NCBI RefSeq assembly: GCF_002387245.1
Contig: NZ_DGLD01000019.1
Location: forward strand, 1-64,000
Source: Brevundimonas sp. UBA4553
GTDB lineage: Bacteria > Pseudomonadota > Alphaproteobacteria > Caulobacterales > Caulobacteraceae
Length of the DNA stretch: 64,000 nt
Direction of reading: 5' to 3'
Shown here: positions 33,481 through 42,190 of the stretch, one piece after another
Position numbering within the stretch: position 1 is the stretch's first letter
Layout: every line of letters begins with the position of its first letter
Notes under the pieces: model-generated
What the model was told of the DNA's origin: nothing
The model's input: only the letters and a program-made list of their open reading frames with translations
Databases searched by the model: none
Translations under genes and position numbers: made by a program

Positions 33481-34240
33481 CGGAAATTTCCATTTCTTTG
33501 GAACTACTGGGTCTAGCGAACCCCTTCCGATCGCAGTCACGGCGTTGAACGGTTGCGAGCTTTTCCGGATTCGCGCAGATTCGGGCCGAGGGCGTTACCG
33601 GGCGAGGCGCGCGGGAGCGGCCTTGATGGAACGCCTGCAGGGCAGGGGATCCGCTGACGGTCAGAGCGTCGCCTTGGATCTGGGCGGTTGTTCTAGGGCG
33701 TCCCTGTCCGCCTGACGCTCAGGCTGCCGTCAGCCGCGTGGCCATTCGCCAAAGCCGCTCAGGCGTTGAACCGCAACGCTTTTACTGCTCCGCTTGGTCG
33801 CCGGGACTGGGCACGCCGTCGCGGGGTCGAGCGCGCGGGGCGCGGATCGGCGCCCGAGGAATGTTGCGCGGATCGCCCGACGGCGTGGGCTCACATCGTA
33901 AATAACATCGGTATCGAAGAAGTGAAGTCGCCGAAATTGCTCCGACCTACGCCAATATCGTTCCCCATATGCGCCCGTGCAGGGATATCGACTACAGCAA
34001 TAGCGTCATAAATGGGGCAAGTTTGCCTCGATCGGATGCGCGATAAACCGTGTCTACTTTGCGACATATGGGACGGCATTATCGTGACAGGCAGTAATTT
34101 CGTGGCGCAAATCGGACGCTACAGCGTAATCGAAGGGCGGATTGGTGGTCGAATCGAGAATTGGCCACCCCAGGATTTAGGGCGGGGGCGCGGGGAGCAT
34201 CCTTTGCTTTGTCGCCTATCTTCAGGAGAGGGTTCTGAAA
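33481..34240. other. Long gene-free region with lower GC before the TonB receptor
   Basis: About 760 bases without a convincing gene. The right half, roughly 33890-34180, looks visibly richer in A and T than the surroundings. Short open frames on both strands lack ribosome sites and family features. GGAAATTTCC at 33482-33491 is a perfect 10-base palindrome. The receptor start at 34241 has AGGAGAG upstream. A long regulated leader or a decayed gene are possible. Confidence 0.5.
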
Positions 34241-37200
34241 TTGACCATTAAACGTGAACGCCTTTTGGCCACCACGATGATCGCCGGCCTTGCGCTGGCT
34301 GGCTTCGCTGCGCCCGCCATGGCGCAGACCGCGCCGACGGCTCCGGCCCCGGCGGATCAGGCCAGCCAGGTTGAAGACGTCGTCGTCACGGGCTCGCGCA
34401 TTCGTCAGCCCAACCTGACCACCACCAGCCCGGTGACCCAGGTCACGGGCGAGGACATCGACGTCCAGGGCGTGACCCGGGTCGAAGACCTAGTGACGCA
34501 ACTGCCGCAAGCCTTCGCCGCGCAGAACTCGACCGTGTCGAACGGCGCCTCCGGCACCGCGACCGTGTCGCTGCGTAACCTTGGCTCGTCGCGCACCCTG
34601 GTGCTGATCGACGGCAAGCGCATGGGCTACGGCTCGCCGCTGGACGACGCCGCCGACCTTAACCAGATCCCCGGCCAAATGGTCGAGCGGGTGGAAGTGC
34701 TGACGGGCGGCGCCTCGGCCGTTTACGGTTCGGACGCCATCGCCGGCGTCGTCAACTTCATCATGCGCCGCGATTTCGAGGGCATCGAAATCGACGCCCA
34801 GTACGGCTTCAACCAGCACAACAACGACTATGACGGCGTCGGCAACGTCCGGAACGTCGTCGCGGCTCGCGCGGCGACCAACCCGTCGCAGTTCAAGCTG
34901 CCCGACGACAACGTCACCACCGGCTTCAGCCGCGAAGTCAACATCCTGATGGGTGTCAGCACCCCGGATGATCGCGGCAACATCACCGCCTACGCCGGCT
35001 ATCGCAAGAACAACAAGGTTCTGGGCCGCGACTACGACTACTCGTCCTGCTCGCTCGGCGCGCCTGCCGCCGCCACACCGAACGATTTCGCCTGCGCCGG
35101 TTCGGGCACCTCGTTCCCCGGCCAGTTCACGAACTTCGGCAGCTACACCTATACGGTTGACGACGCCGGCAACTTCATTCCTTACGTTGGTGCGCGTGAC
35201 GCCTACAACTTCGGCCCGCTGAACTACTACCAACGTCCTGATGAGCGTTACACGCTGGGCGCCTTCGGTCATTATGATGTCAATGACAAGATCGAGCTCT
35301 ACACCCAGCTGATGTTCAGCGACTACTCGACCATCGCGCAGATCGCGCCGTCGGGTAACTTCTTCGGCGAGTTTGCAGACGGCTTCCGCACGACGGACGG
35401 GAGCTCGACCATCCGATGCAACAACCCGCTGCTGTCGGCTCAACAACGCGGGGCGATCGGCTGTAGCGCTGCGGACATCACCTCCGGCGCGGCCAAGGAC
35501 ATGTATATCGGCCGTCGTAACGTCGAAGGCGGCGGACGTCAGTCGGACATCCGCTTCCAGTCCTACCGCGGCGTCATCGGCGCCCGCGGCGACCTGAACG
35601 AGGCCTGGAGCTACGACCTGACGGCGCAGTATTCCCGCGCCCAGTACACCAACATCTATCGCAACGAGTTCTCGAACACGCGCCTGGCGCGGGCTCTGGA
35701 CGTTGTGACGGATCCGGTCACCGGCCAGCCCGTCTGTTCGTCGGTTGTCGCCGGCATCGACGCCGACTGCGTGCCCTACAACATCTTCCGCTCGGGAGGC
35801 GTCACGCAGGAAGCTCTGGATTACCTGCAAGTGCCGCTTCTGGCGACGGGCTGGACCACCCAGCAAGTCGTGTCCGGCTCGCTGACCGCCGACCTCGGAA
35901 CCTATGGCGTCAAGTCGCCCTGGGCCACGCGCGGTGTTCAGGCGGCGTTCGGCGTCGAGTATCGTCGTGACGCGCTCGATCTGACGCCCGACGTGTCGTT
36001 CACGAGCGGCGACGGCGCCGGTCAAGGCGGCCCGACGCTGGGTCTGAACGGTGCAAACCAGGTCTACGACGTCTTCGCCGAAGCCCAGATCCCGATCGCT
36101 GAAGGCATGGCCTTCGCCGACCAGCTGTCGATCGATCTGGCCTACCGTCATTCCGAGTATGACCTCGGCGGCGGCACGGATTCCTGGAAGATCGGCGGCG
36201 ACTGGGCGCCGGTTCCCTCGGTTCGCTTCCGCGCCAGCGCCCAGCGCGCCGTGCGTGCGCCGAACGTGATCGAACTGTTCACGGCGCAAGGCTTCAACCT
36301 GTTCGACCTGGACGCCGACCCCTGCGACAAGAACGTGGCCGCCAGCTACGCTGGCGACGCGGCCTGCATCGGCACCAATCCGTGGCAAGTGACCTTGGCT
36401 CAGGCGACCAGCACGGGCATCTCCAGCCCGGCGGGTCAGTATAACTTCCTGCAGGGCGGCAACACCGCACTGACGCCGGAAGAGTCCGACACCCTGACCC
36501 TCGGCGTCGTCTTCACGCCGGAGTTCCTGCCGGGCTTCAACCTGACGCTCGACTACTTCGACATCCAGATCGACAACCTGATCTCGTCGATCGGCGCGCA
36601 GAACTCGCTGGACGCCTGCTACACGGCCGGTCTGGCGGCGGCTTGCTCGAACATCCAGCGTAACTCGAACGGACAACTGTGGATCGGCACCGGCAACGTG
36701 GTCGACCTGAACACCAACATCGGTGGTCTCTCGACGTCGGGCCTGGACGTGGCGGCCAACTACCGTATGGACCTGGCCGATTTCGGTTGGGACAGCGCCG
36801 GCACGCTCGGCTTCACCATGGTCGGCACCTGGCTGCAGTCGCTCGAGACCGACACGGGTCTGGGCTTCGACAACTCGAAGTATGACTGCGCCGGCTACTA
36901 CGCCAACCAGTGCGGCGTTCCGAACCCGGAATGGCGTCACCGCGCGCGCATCGATTGGGGCACCCCGATCGAAGGCCTGAACCTGGCCGGCACCTGGCGC
37001 TACTACGGTGGTTCCGAGATCGCTGTCCTGGGCGACGACGGAAGCCTGAACAACTCGCCGGCGGCCCGTATCGACCGCGAGTTCGACGCCATCAACTACT
37101 TCGACCTGGCGGCGACCTGGCAAGCTCGTGACAACGTGAACGTCCGCGTCGGCGTGAACAACGTCTTCGACACCGATCCGCCGCTGTCCTACTCGGTCGG

Positions 37201-37285
37201 CACCACCGGTAACAACAACACCTACCCGCAGCTGTATAATGCGATGGGTCGCTACGTCTTCTTCGGCGTTACGGCGAACTTCTAA
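34241..37285 (+). CDS. TonB-dependent outer-membrane receptor
   Basis: A 1014-residue receptor. The signal peptide ends near residue 29 (A-P-A-M-A-Q). A TonB-box-like V-E-D-V-V-V-T-G-S-R lies at about 43-52, and the plug domain has V-T-Q-V-T-G-E-D-I and V-E-V-L-T-G-G-A-S-A-V-Y-G. The 22-strand barrel follows and ends in G-V-T-A-N-F. It takes up a siderophore, sugar or other substrate; the ligand cannot be read. The start is TTG at 34241 with a good AGGAGAG. Confidence 0.94.
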   Translation: MTIKRERLLATTMIAGLALAGFAAPAMAQTAPTAPAPADQASQVEDVVVTGSRIRQPNLTTTSPVTQVTGEDIDVQGVTRVEDLVTQLPQAFAAQNSTVSNGASGTATVSLRNLGSSRTLVLIDGKRMGYGSPLDDAADLNQIPGQMVERVEVLTGGASAVYGSDAIAGVVNFIMRRDFEGIEIDAQYGFNQHNNDYDGVGNVRNVVAARAATNPSQFKLPDDNVTTGFSREVNILMGVSTPDDRGNITAYAGYRKNNKVLGRDYDYSSCSLGAPAAATPNDFACAGSGTSFPGQFTNFGSYTYTVDDAGNFIPYVGARDAYNFGPLNYYQRPDERYTLGAFGHYDVNDKIELYTQLMFSDYSTIAQIAPSGNFFGEFADGFRTTDGSSTIRCNNPLLSAQQRGAIGCSAADITSGAAKDMYIGRRNVEGGGRQSDIRFQSYRGVIGARGDLNEAWSYDLTAQYSRAQYTNIYRNEFSNTRLARALDVVTDPVTGQPVCSSVVAGIDADCVPYNIFRSGGVTQEALDYLQVPLLATGWTTQQVVSGSLTADLGTYGVKSPWATRGVQAAFGVEYRRDALDLTPDVSFTSGDGAGQGGPTLGLNGANQVYDVFAEAQIPIAEGMAFADQLSIDLAYRHSEYDLGGGTDSWKIGGDWAPVPSVRFRASAQRAVRAPNVIELFTAQGFNLFDLDADPCDKNVAASYAGDAACIGTNPWQVTLAQATSTGISSPAGQYNFLQGGNTALTPEESDTLTLGVVFTPEFLPGFNLTLDYFDIQIDNLISSIGAQNSLDACYTAGLAAACSNIQRNSNGQLWIGTGNVVDLNTNIGGLSTSGLDVAANYRMDLADFGWDSAGTLGFTMVGTWLQSLETDTGLGFDNSKYDCAGYYANQCGVPNPEWRHRARIDWGTPIEGLNLAGTWRYYGGSEIAVLGDDGSLNNSPAARIDREFDAINYFDLAATWQARDNVNVRVGVNNVFDTDPPLSYSVGTTGNNNTYPQLYNAMGRYVFFGVTANF

Positions 37286-37310
37286 GCACTTATCGGGCTT
37301 GGTATCTGGG

Positions 37311-37347
37311 CGGCGGCGGATCTCACGATCCGCCGCCGTTTCTTTTT
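37311..37347 (+). terminator. Rho-independent terminator of the receptor gene
   Basis: CGGCGGCGGATC (37311-37322) pairs with GATCCGCCGCCG (37327-37338) around TCAC, a 12-bp stem, followed by TTTCTTTTT. Confidence 0.93.
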
Positions 37348-37443
37348 GCCCGGAAGGCGACGGCTGTTCGCGCGCTATCTCACCGTGTTGCGGCAGGGGA
37401 AGGTCGTCTTCGCCAAAGCCGAGCGGCGGTGTAGAAGCCCGTC

Positions 37444-37842
37444 ATGACGCAGTTTCTTCTTGTCGCCATCGGCGGCGCCCTGGGCGCTGTGGCTCGCTAC
37501 GGCCTTGGTCTGATGACGGGTCGGCTGGCGCCCGGCGCGGTCTGGCCGTGGGGCACCTTCGCCGCCAATATTTCGGGAGGCCTTCTGATGGGGCTGCTGG
37601 CCGGCTGGCTGGCGCTGAAGGCGGGCGCGGGGCAGGAGAGCGTCCGCCTTTTCGCCGCCGTCGGCGTGCTGGGCGGCTTCACCACCTTCTCGGCCTTTTC
37701 GCTGGAAACGGCCTTGATGATCGAACGCCGTGAACTGGCCACGGCTTTCGTCTATGCGGTGAGTTCGGTGGTTGTTTCCATCGCCGCCCTGTTCGTCGGC
37801 CTGATGATCGCGCGCAAACTGTTTACCGGAGTGGGCGCATGA
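37444..37842 (+). CDS. crcB: Fluoride exporter CrcB (Fluc)
   Basis: A 132-residue protein of Fluc type with four membrane helices. It has G-G-A-L-G-A-V-A-R-Y near the start, N-I-S-G-G-L-L-M-G and G-G-F-T-T-F-S-A-F-S. It forms dual-topology dimers that export fluoride. No fluoride riboswitch was found upstream. The stop overlaps the pseudouridine synthase start by 4 bases (ATGA). Confidence 0.94.
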   Translation: MTQFLLVAIGGALGAVARYGLGLMTGRLAPGAVWPWGTFAANISGGLLMGLLAGWLALKAGAGQESVRLFAAVGVLGGFTTFSAFSLETALMIERRELATAFVYAVSSVVVSIAALFVGLMIARKLFTGVGA

Positions 37843-38834
37843 GCCGCGAAGTCCAGACCCTCTATGTCGCCGAGGATGAACACGACATCCGTCTGGACCG
37901 CTGGTTCAAACGCCGATGGCCGCACCTGACCCACATCCAGGTCGAGAAGATGGCCCGCAGCGGCCAGATCCGCGTCGACGGATCGCGGGTCAGGCCGCAG
38001 GACCGCCTGACCGCCGGCGCCGCCGTGCGCGTGCCGCCGCTGCCCGACGCCAATCCGCGCAAGCCGGGCGACCTGCACGAATTGTCGGAACGCGACGTGG
38101 CCTACGCGAAATCGCTGGTCCTCTATGAGGATCACATGGTCATCGCCCTGAACAAGCCGCACGGCCTGGCCGTGCAGGGCGGCACCAAGACCACCAAACA
38201 CGTCGACCGCCTGCTGTCGGCCTGGGGCGAGGGGATGGACCGGCCGCGTCTGGTCCACCGCCTGGACCGCGACACCTCGGGCGTTCTGCTGCTGGGCAAG
38301 GGACCGGAGGCCGCCAAGCGCCTGGCCGGCGCCTTCGCCCGGCGCCAGGCCAAGAAGACCTATTGGGCCATCGTCATCGGCAATCCCAAGCCCTCGGCCG
38401 GTCAGATCGACATGGCGCTGAAGAAGACGGGCATCAACGACTTCGAGATGATGCGCCCCGCCGATCCCAAGGATCCCAAGGGAGAGCCGGCCGAGACCGC
38501 CTTCGCCACCATCAGCCGCGCCGCCCATCGCGCGTCGTGGATGGCGCTGCGCCCCTTTACCGGGCGGACCCACCAGCTGCGCGCCCACATGGCGGCCATC
38601 GGCCACCCGATCCTCGGCGATCCCAAGTATGGCGACGAGAAGTCGCGCGAACTGTCCGGCGTGCTGAAGCTGCAGCTCCATGCGCGTCGCATCGAACTGG
38701 ATCACCCGGGCGGCGGCAAGCTGATCGTCGAAGCGCCGTTGAGCCCCGAGATGAAGGCCGGCTTCGCCCACTTCGGCTTCTCGGAGGACGAGAGCGAGGT
38801 CGATCCGTTCGAAGGGGTCAAGCGCCAGCGATGA
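37839..38834 (+). CDS. RluC/RluD-like 23S rRNA pseudouridine synthase
   Basis: A 331-residue enzyme with an N-terminal S4 RNA-binding domain (H-I-Q-V-E-K-M-A-R-S-G-Q-I-R-V-D-G, about 28-44) and the catalytic motif V-H-R-L-D-R-D-T-S-G-V. Downstream are T-G-R-T-H-Q-L-R-A-H-M. It modifies uridines in 23S rRNA; the exact site (955/2504/2580 or 1911/1915/1917) is not decided by sequence alone. It overlaps crcB and the HAD gene by 4 bases each. Confidence 0.92.
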   Translation: MSREVQTLYVAEDEHDIRLDRWFKRRWPHLTHIQVEKMARSGQIRVDGSRVRPQDRLTAGAAVRVPPLPDANPRKPGDLHELSERDVAYAKSLVLYEDHMVIALNKPHGLAVQGGTKTTKHVDRLLSAWGEGMDRPRLVHRLDRDTSGVLLLGKGPEAAKRLAGAFARRQAKKTYWAIVIGNPKPSAGQIDMALKKTGINDFEMMRPADPKDPKGEPAETAFATISRAAHRASWMALRPFTGRTHQLRAHMAAIGHPILGDPKYGDEKSRELSGVLKLQLHARRIELDHPGGGKLIVEAPLSPEMKAGFAHFGFSEDESEVDPFEGVKRQR

Positions 38835-39508
38835 TAAGGCCGCTCGCTGTCTTCGACATCGACGGGACCCTGGTGGACAGCCGGGCCTCGATCTTTCGCG
38901 CCTCGTGCGAGGCGGCGCAGGTTCTTGGACTGGCCGAGCCGTCCTATGACCGGGTGCGCCAGATCGTCGGGCTGTCACTGGACAAGGCGTTGCACGTGCT
39001 GGAGCCGGGCCTGACGATGGCCGAAATGGCGGACTTCGTGGCCGCCTTCCAGGCCAGCTTCCGCGCCATGTACGAGGCCGGGCACGAGGAACCGCTCTAT
39101 CCGGGCGTCATGGACACCCTGAGGCGGTTGAAGCGTGACGGGTGGCGGCTGTCGCTGGCGACGGGGCAGAACCGGCGCGGCGTGACGCGCAATCTGGCGC
39201 GGCCGGAATGGAGCGCCTTGTTCCTGTCCAGCCACTGCGCCGCCGATGGTCCGGGCAAGCCCGATCCCGCCATGCTGCTGGCCGCCATGGCCGCCTGTGG
39301 CGCCGACGCGGCCTCGACCGTCATGATCGGCGACACCAGCCACGACATCCTGATGGCCCGGAACGCTGGCGTGCATCCGCTGGGTGTCGGCTGGGGCTTC
39401 CATACGCATGAGGAGCAGGTGGTGGCAGGCGCGCAACACGTCGCCGTCGACTGCCCTGATCTGGAGGCGGCGCTGGATCGCTTCGCCTCGACCGCTATCG
39501 CCGCCTAG
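38831..39508 (+). CDS. HAD-superfamily hydrolase, phosphoglycolate phosphatase-like
   Basis: A 225-residue HAD phosphatase. Motif I is V-F-D-I-D-G-T-L-V-D-S (8-18), motif II is S-L-A-T-G-Q-N, and motif III/IV are K-P-D-P and M-I-G-D-T-S-H-D. It probably removes phosphate from a small metabolite. It overlaps the upstream synthase by 4 bases and is followed by the ATP12 gene 9 bases later. Confidence 0.9.
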   Translation: MIRPLAVFDIDGTLVDSRASIFRASCEAAQVLGLAEPSYDRVRQIVGLSLDKALHVLEPGLTMAEMADFVAAFQASFRAMYEAGHEEPLYPGVMDTLRRLKRDGWRLSLATGQNRRGVTRNLARPEWSALFLSSHCAADGPGKPDPAMLLAAMAACGADAASTVMIGDTSHDILMARNAGVHPLGVGWGFHTHEEQVVAGAQHVAVDCPDLEAALDRFASTAIAA

Positions 39509-39517
39509 AAGACCGTC

Positions 39518-40282
39518 ATGTCCCACATTCCTCCGCTTGATCCCAACGTCGCCGCCCGCAAGGGCTTTCGCGAATCCGAGGAGCGCATCAAGCGCTTCTG
39601 GGCGGTCGCGGACGTCTCGAAAGACGAGGGCGGGTGGACGGTGCGTCTGGACGGGCGTACGCCCAAGACACCGGCTGGCGCCACCCTGACCCTGCCGACC
39701 GAGGCCGCCGCGCGGCTGGTCGCCGACGAGTGGGCGGCGCAGGGCGAGTTCCTGCTTCCCGGGACCATGCCGGCCACCCGTCTGGCCTCGACCGCCATTG
39801 ACCGGGTCAGCCAGACGCGCGAGCCGGTAGCGGCCGAGATCGCCGCCTACGCCGGGTCGGACGTGATCTGCTACCTGGCCGAGCATCCGGCGGCCCTGAC
39901 TGAGCGTCAGCAGGCCGAGTGGGGCCCTTGGCGTGACTGGGCGGCGAGGGAATTGGGCGTGACGTTGCATACTGCCGAGGGCATCGTCCACCGGCCCCAG
40001 CCGCCTGAGGCGCTGGAACGGGTCAAGGCGCTGGCGTTGGCGATGGACGACTATGCCCTGACCGGGCTGGCGACAGCCGTGCCGCTGCTGGGGTCGGCGG
40101 TGCTGGGTCTGGCAGTGCAGCGCGGCGTCTTGTCGGGGGCGGCGGCGCTGGACCTGTCACGCCTGGACGAGGCCTTCACTGAGGAACGCTGGGGCGTGGA
40201 CGAGGAAGCCGCCGCCCGGGTTGACGCCCACCGCGCCGAGGCGACGTTGCTGGAGCATTGGTTCCGGGCCTTGGCGAGATAA
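39518..40282 (+). CDS. ATP12-family F1-ATPase assembly chaperone
   Basis: A 254-residue ATP12 homologue with K-R-F-W near residue 26, L-D-G-R-T-P-K-T-P, L-A-S-T-A-I-D-R and the conserved E-W-G-P-W. In mitochondria and alphaproteobacteria it protects the F1 alpha subunit before assembly. The crcB-rlu-HAD-ATP12 order looks like one operon. The stop is 1 base before the first operator-like palindrome of the next module. Confidence 0.9.
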   Translation: MSHIPPLDPNVAARKGFRESEERIKRFWAVADVSKDEGGWTVRLDGRTPKTPAGATLTLPTEAAARLVADEWAAQGEFLLPGTMPATRLASTAIDRVSQTREPVAAEIAAYAGSDVICYLAEHPAALTERQQAEWGPWRDWAARELGVTLHTAEGIVHRPQPPEALERVKALALAMDDYALTGLATAVPLLGSAVLGLAVQRGVLSGAAALDLSRLDEAFTEERWGVDEEAAARVDAHRAEATLLEHWFRALAR

Positions 40283-40283
40283 C

Positions 40284-40349
40284 TTTCCAATCTGGAAAAT
40301 TATCGCTTGCCGTTGTGGAAAGTGAAGCCTAGTCTTTCCGTATTGGAAA
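40284..40349. promoter_or_regulatory. Three operator-like TTTCC-N5-GGAAA palindromes
   Basis: Site 1 (40284-40298) TTTCC-N5-GGAAA is perfect. Site 2 (40307-40321) TTGCC-N5-GGAAA has one mismatch and covers the -35 box. Site 3 (40335-40349) TTTCC-N5-GGAAA is perfect and begins at the last base of the -10 box. Centres are 23 and 28 bp apart. They are the likely binding sites of the winged-helix protein encoded second in the module. Confidence 0.7.
40307..40335 (+). promoter_or_regulatory. Predicted promoter of the membrane-protein/wHTH module
   Basis: TTGCCG (40307-40312), a 17-bp spacer and TAGTCT (40330-40335). The promoter is embedded in the operator array, so repression by occlusion is expected. 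Confidence 0.55.
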
Positions 40350-40362
40350 GTGAGGTTTCGTC

Positions 40363-40812
40363 ATGTCGCAGGATCAACAGACCCCTCAAGAGGCCCTCGC
40401 ATCGATCAGGGCGACGCGGGCAAGCGTCGCGCCCGCGATGAGTTATCCCGTAGCGTATGACCTGGCCTACGGCGCGGTGTGCGGGCTGCTGGTGGCAGGG
40501 CAGGGGATGCCGCAGCCCTGGTCCCTGCTGGTCCTGCCGGTCGCGCTGGGCGGACTGGCCGTCATGGTGATGTGGTGGCGCAGGAAGTTCGGTTGGTGGG
40601 TCAGCGGTTACTCGCCAAAACGCGCGCGTTGGGCGGCGTTCGGTTTGCTGGCGGTGTTTCTGGGCCTGATCGGCCTGTCTCTCTACGGGCGGTTCGTCGG
40701 ACCGTGGTGGCTGTTAATGGTGTCGGGCGCATTGGGCTTTATCGCCGCCATCGTAGGCAGCCGGGTGTGGCTGGCCGTCTGGCGACGGGAGTTGGCGGAG
40801 ACGGTGGAATGA
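40363..40812 (+). CDS. Four-helix membrane protein of a regulated two-gene module
   Basis: A 149-residue protein with a polar N-terminus (about 27 residues, Gln/Thr/Ala/Arg) and four hydrophobic segments (about 33-48, 51-70, 90-108, 112-135). A tryptophan-rich basic loop W-W-R-R-K-F-G-W-W lies in the middle. The stop overlaps the next ATG (ATGA). It is controlled by the palindrome array upstream. The function is unknown. A sensor, transporter or toxin-like role can all be imagined but not supported. Confidence 0.75.
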   Translation: MSQDQQTPQEALASIRATRASVAPAMSYPVAYDLAYGAVCGLLVAGQGMPQPWSLLVLPVALGGLAVMVMWWRRKFGWWVSGYSPKRARWAAFGLLAVFLGLIGLSLYGRFVGPWWLLMVSGALGFIAAIVGSRVWLAVWRRELAETVE

Positions 40813-41108
40813 GCACGCCCCCCGTTTTCGACCCCGTCATCCATGCACCGGGACGGCTGCAGATCTGCGCCCTGCTGTCGGGGATCGACGACGCGGAGTT
40901 CGCCATGATCCGCGATCGGTTGGAGGTGTCGGACTCTGTCCTGTCCAAGCATCTGAAACAGTTGGAGGAGGCAGGCTATGTCGCGCTGCGCAAGGCGGCG
41001 ACGGCGGGGCGTCAGCGGACGTGGATCAGCCTGACGCCGGCGGGCAGGAAGGCGTTCGCCAGCCATGTGCTGGAATTGAACCGACTGGCCGGGATCGCGC
41101 TGACCTGA
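40809..41108 (+). CDS. Winged-helix (MarR/ArsR-like) transcriptional regulator
   Basis: A 99-residue one-domain wHTH regulator. The recognition helix region is D-S-V-L-S-K-H-L-K-Q-L-E-E-A-G-Y-V, followed by a wing with Q-R-T-W-I-S-L-T-P-A-G-R. It resembles HTH_27 proteins. No metal or ligand site is visible. It overlaps the membrane-protein gene by 4 bases and probably binds the three palindromes at 40284-40349, repressing its own operon. Confidence 0.85.
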   Translation: MSTPPVFDPVIHAPGRLQICALLSGIDDAEFAMIRDRLEVSDSVLSKHLKQLEEAGYVALRKAATAGRQRTWISLTPAGRKAFASHVLELNRLAGIALT

Positions 41109-41112
41109 ACGA

Positions 41113-41880
41113 TCAGGCCGTCGCGCCGTTGATCAGCGCCTCGCGTTCCTCGGCCGTGATCATCCGCCAACTGCCTTCGGGCAGGTTGTTCAAGTGGATG
41201 GGGCCGACGCGGATGCGCAGCAGGTCGACGACCTCCAGATCCACCATTTCGCACATTCGACGAATCTGACGGTTGCGGCCCTCCGTCAGGATGAAGCGCA
41301 GGCGGTTCTGCTCCATGCGCGACACCTTGGCGTATTTCAGAATACGCCCGTCCAGCATCAGGCCGCGGCGCAGCAGAGCCAGCTTCTTCTCGGTGACGTC
41401 GCCCTCGACGCGGACCAGGTATTCCTTGTCCAGATGCGACTGCGGGCCGATCACGGCCTTGGCGACCACGCCGTCGGACGACAGCATCAGCAGGCCGCGG
41501 GAATCCTCGTCCAGTCGACCGATGGGGGGCAGGGAGGCGTCTTCGCCCGGAACAGCGCCCTCGCCGACGCGGTTGGCCTCGGTCAGCAGGCGGACGGCGG
41601 GGATCTTGTCCGGCTCGGGCTGGCCCGAGACATAGCCGAGCGGTTTGTGGATCAGGATGGTGACGCCCGACGCCAGAGCGGCCTCGCCCCGGTCGTTCAG
41701 GGTCAGGGTCTGGCCCGGCTCGATCTTGCGGCCCGCGTCGGTGACGCTTTCGCCGTCGATGCTGACCATGCCGGCGGCGATCAGGGCTTCGGCCTCACGC
41801 CGCGAGCAGACGCCGGTCTGACCCAGCCACTTGTTGATGCGGACAGGCTCGGGGCCGTCATAGGTGCGGGTGAAAGCCAT
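41113..41880 (-). CDS. RsuA/RluB-family pseudouridine synthase
   Basis: A 255-residue enzyme with an N-terminal S4 domain (V-R-I-N-K-W-L-G-Q-T-G-V-C-S-R-R-E-A) and the catalytic motif G-R-L-D-E-D-S-R-G-L-L-M-L. E-G-R-N-R-Q-I-R-R-M-C is the downstream signature. RluB, RluE, RluF and RsuA share this layout, so the target uridine is open. The ATG at 41880 gives the family N-terminus M-A-F-T-R-T-Y. Confidence 0.9.
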   Translation of the reverse strand: MAFTRTYDGPEPVRINKWLGQTGVCSRREAEALIAAGMVSIDGESVTDAGRKIEPGQTLTLNDRGEAALASGVTILIHKPLGYVSGQPEPDKIPAVRLLTEANRVGEGAVPGEDASLPPIGRLDEDSRGLLMLSSDGVVAKAVIGPQSHLDKEYLVRVEGDVTEKKLALLRRGLMLDGRILKYAKVSRMEQNRLRFILTEGRNRQIRRMCEMVDLEVVDLLRIRVGPIHLNNLPEGSWRMITAEEREALINGATA

Positions 41881-42190
41881 GGCGTCGATCCTTGCAGACG
41901 CGCTCTGTAGAAGGCGGGAGGGGGACGAGGCAAGCTGTCGCGCGACCGGTGTTCGGAAAGATTTCGGGAGATGTGTATGAATATCTCTGAGGTCAGGCAT
42001 CGCTGCCGCATCATTGACCATGAGCGCAGCCGCTCTATATGTTCAGTCACCCCAACGAATTGATCCAGATCGCGTCCGGCCGCTCCGTGACGCGGCGATT
42101 CCTGTTTTCAGTTTCGCATTCGGGAGGTTTCGTCCGGTCCGTGTCGATCAGGCGAATGAATATTGAACGACAACCTTCGAAGGAGACGTC
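41881..42190. other. Intergenic region with a possible promoter
   Basis: A 310-base stretch without a gene. TTGACC (42014-42019), a 16-bp spacer and TATATG (42036-42041) could drive the downstream gene on the plus strand. CTTCGAAG lies just before its ribosome site. Nothing else stands out. Confidence 0.45.

Noticed and set aside
33766..34079. Short open frames in the gene-free region before the TonB receptor
   Set aside because: Frames overlap on both strands, lack ribosome sites and have no recognisable composition.
34490..37123. An 877-codon open frame antisense to the TonB receptor
   Set aside because: Mirror of a high-GC coding frame, no signal peptide, domain or ribosome site.
37348..37443. 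Fluoride riboswitch upstream of crcB
   Set aside because: The conserved pseudoknot core sequences expected of the crcB motif are not visible.
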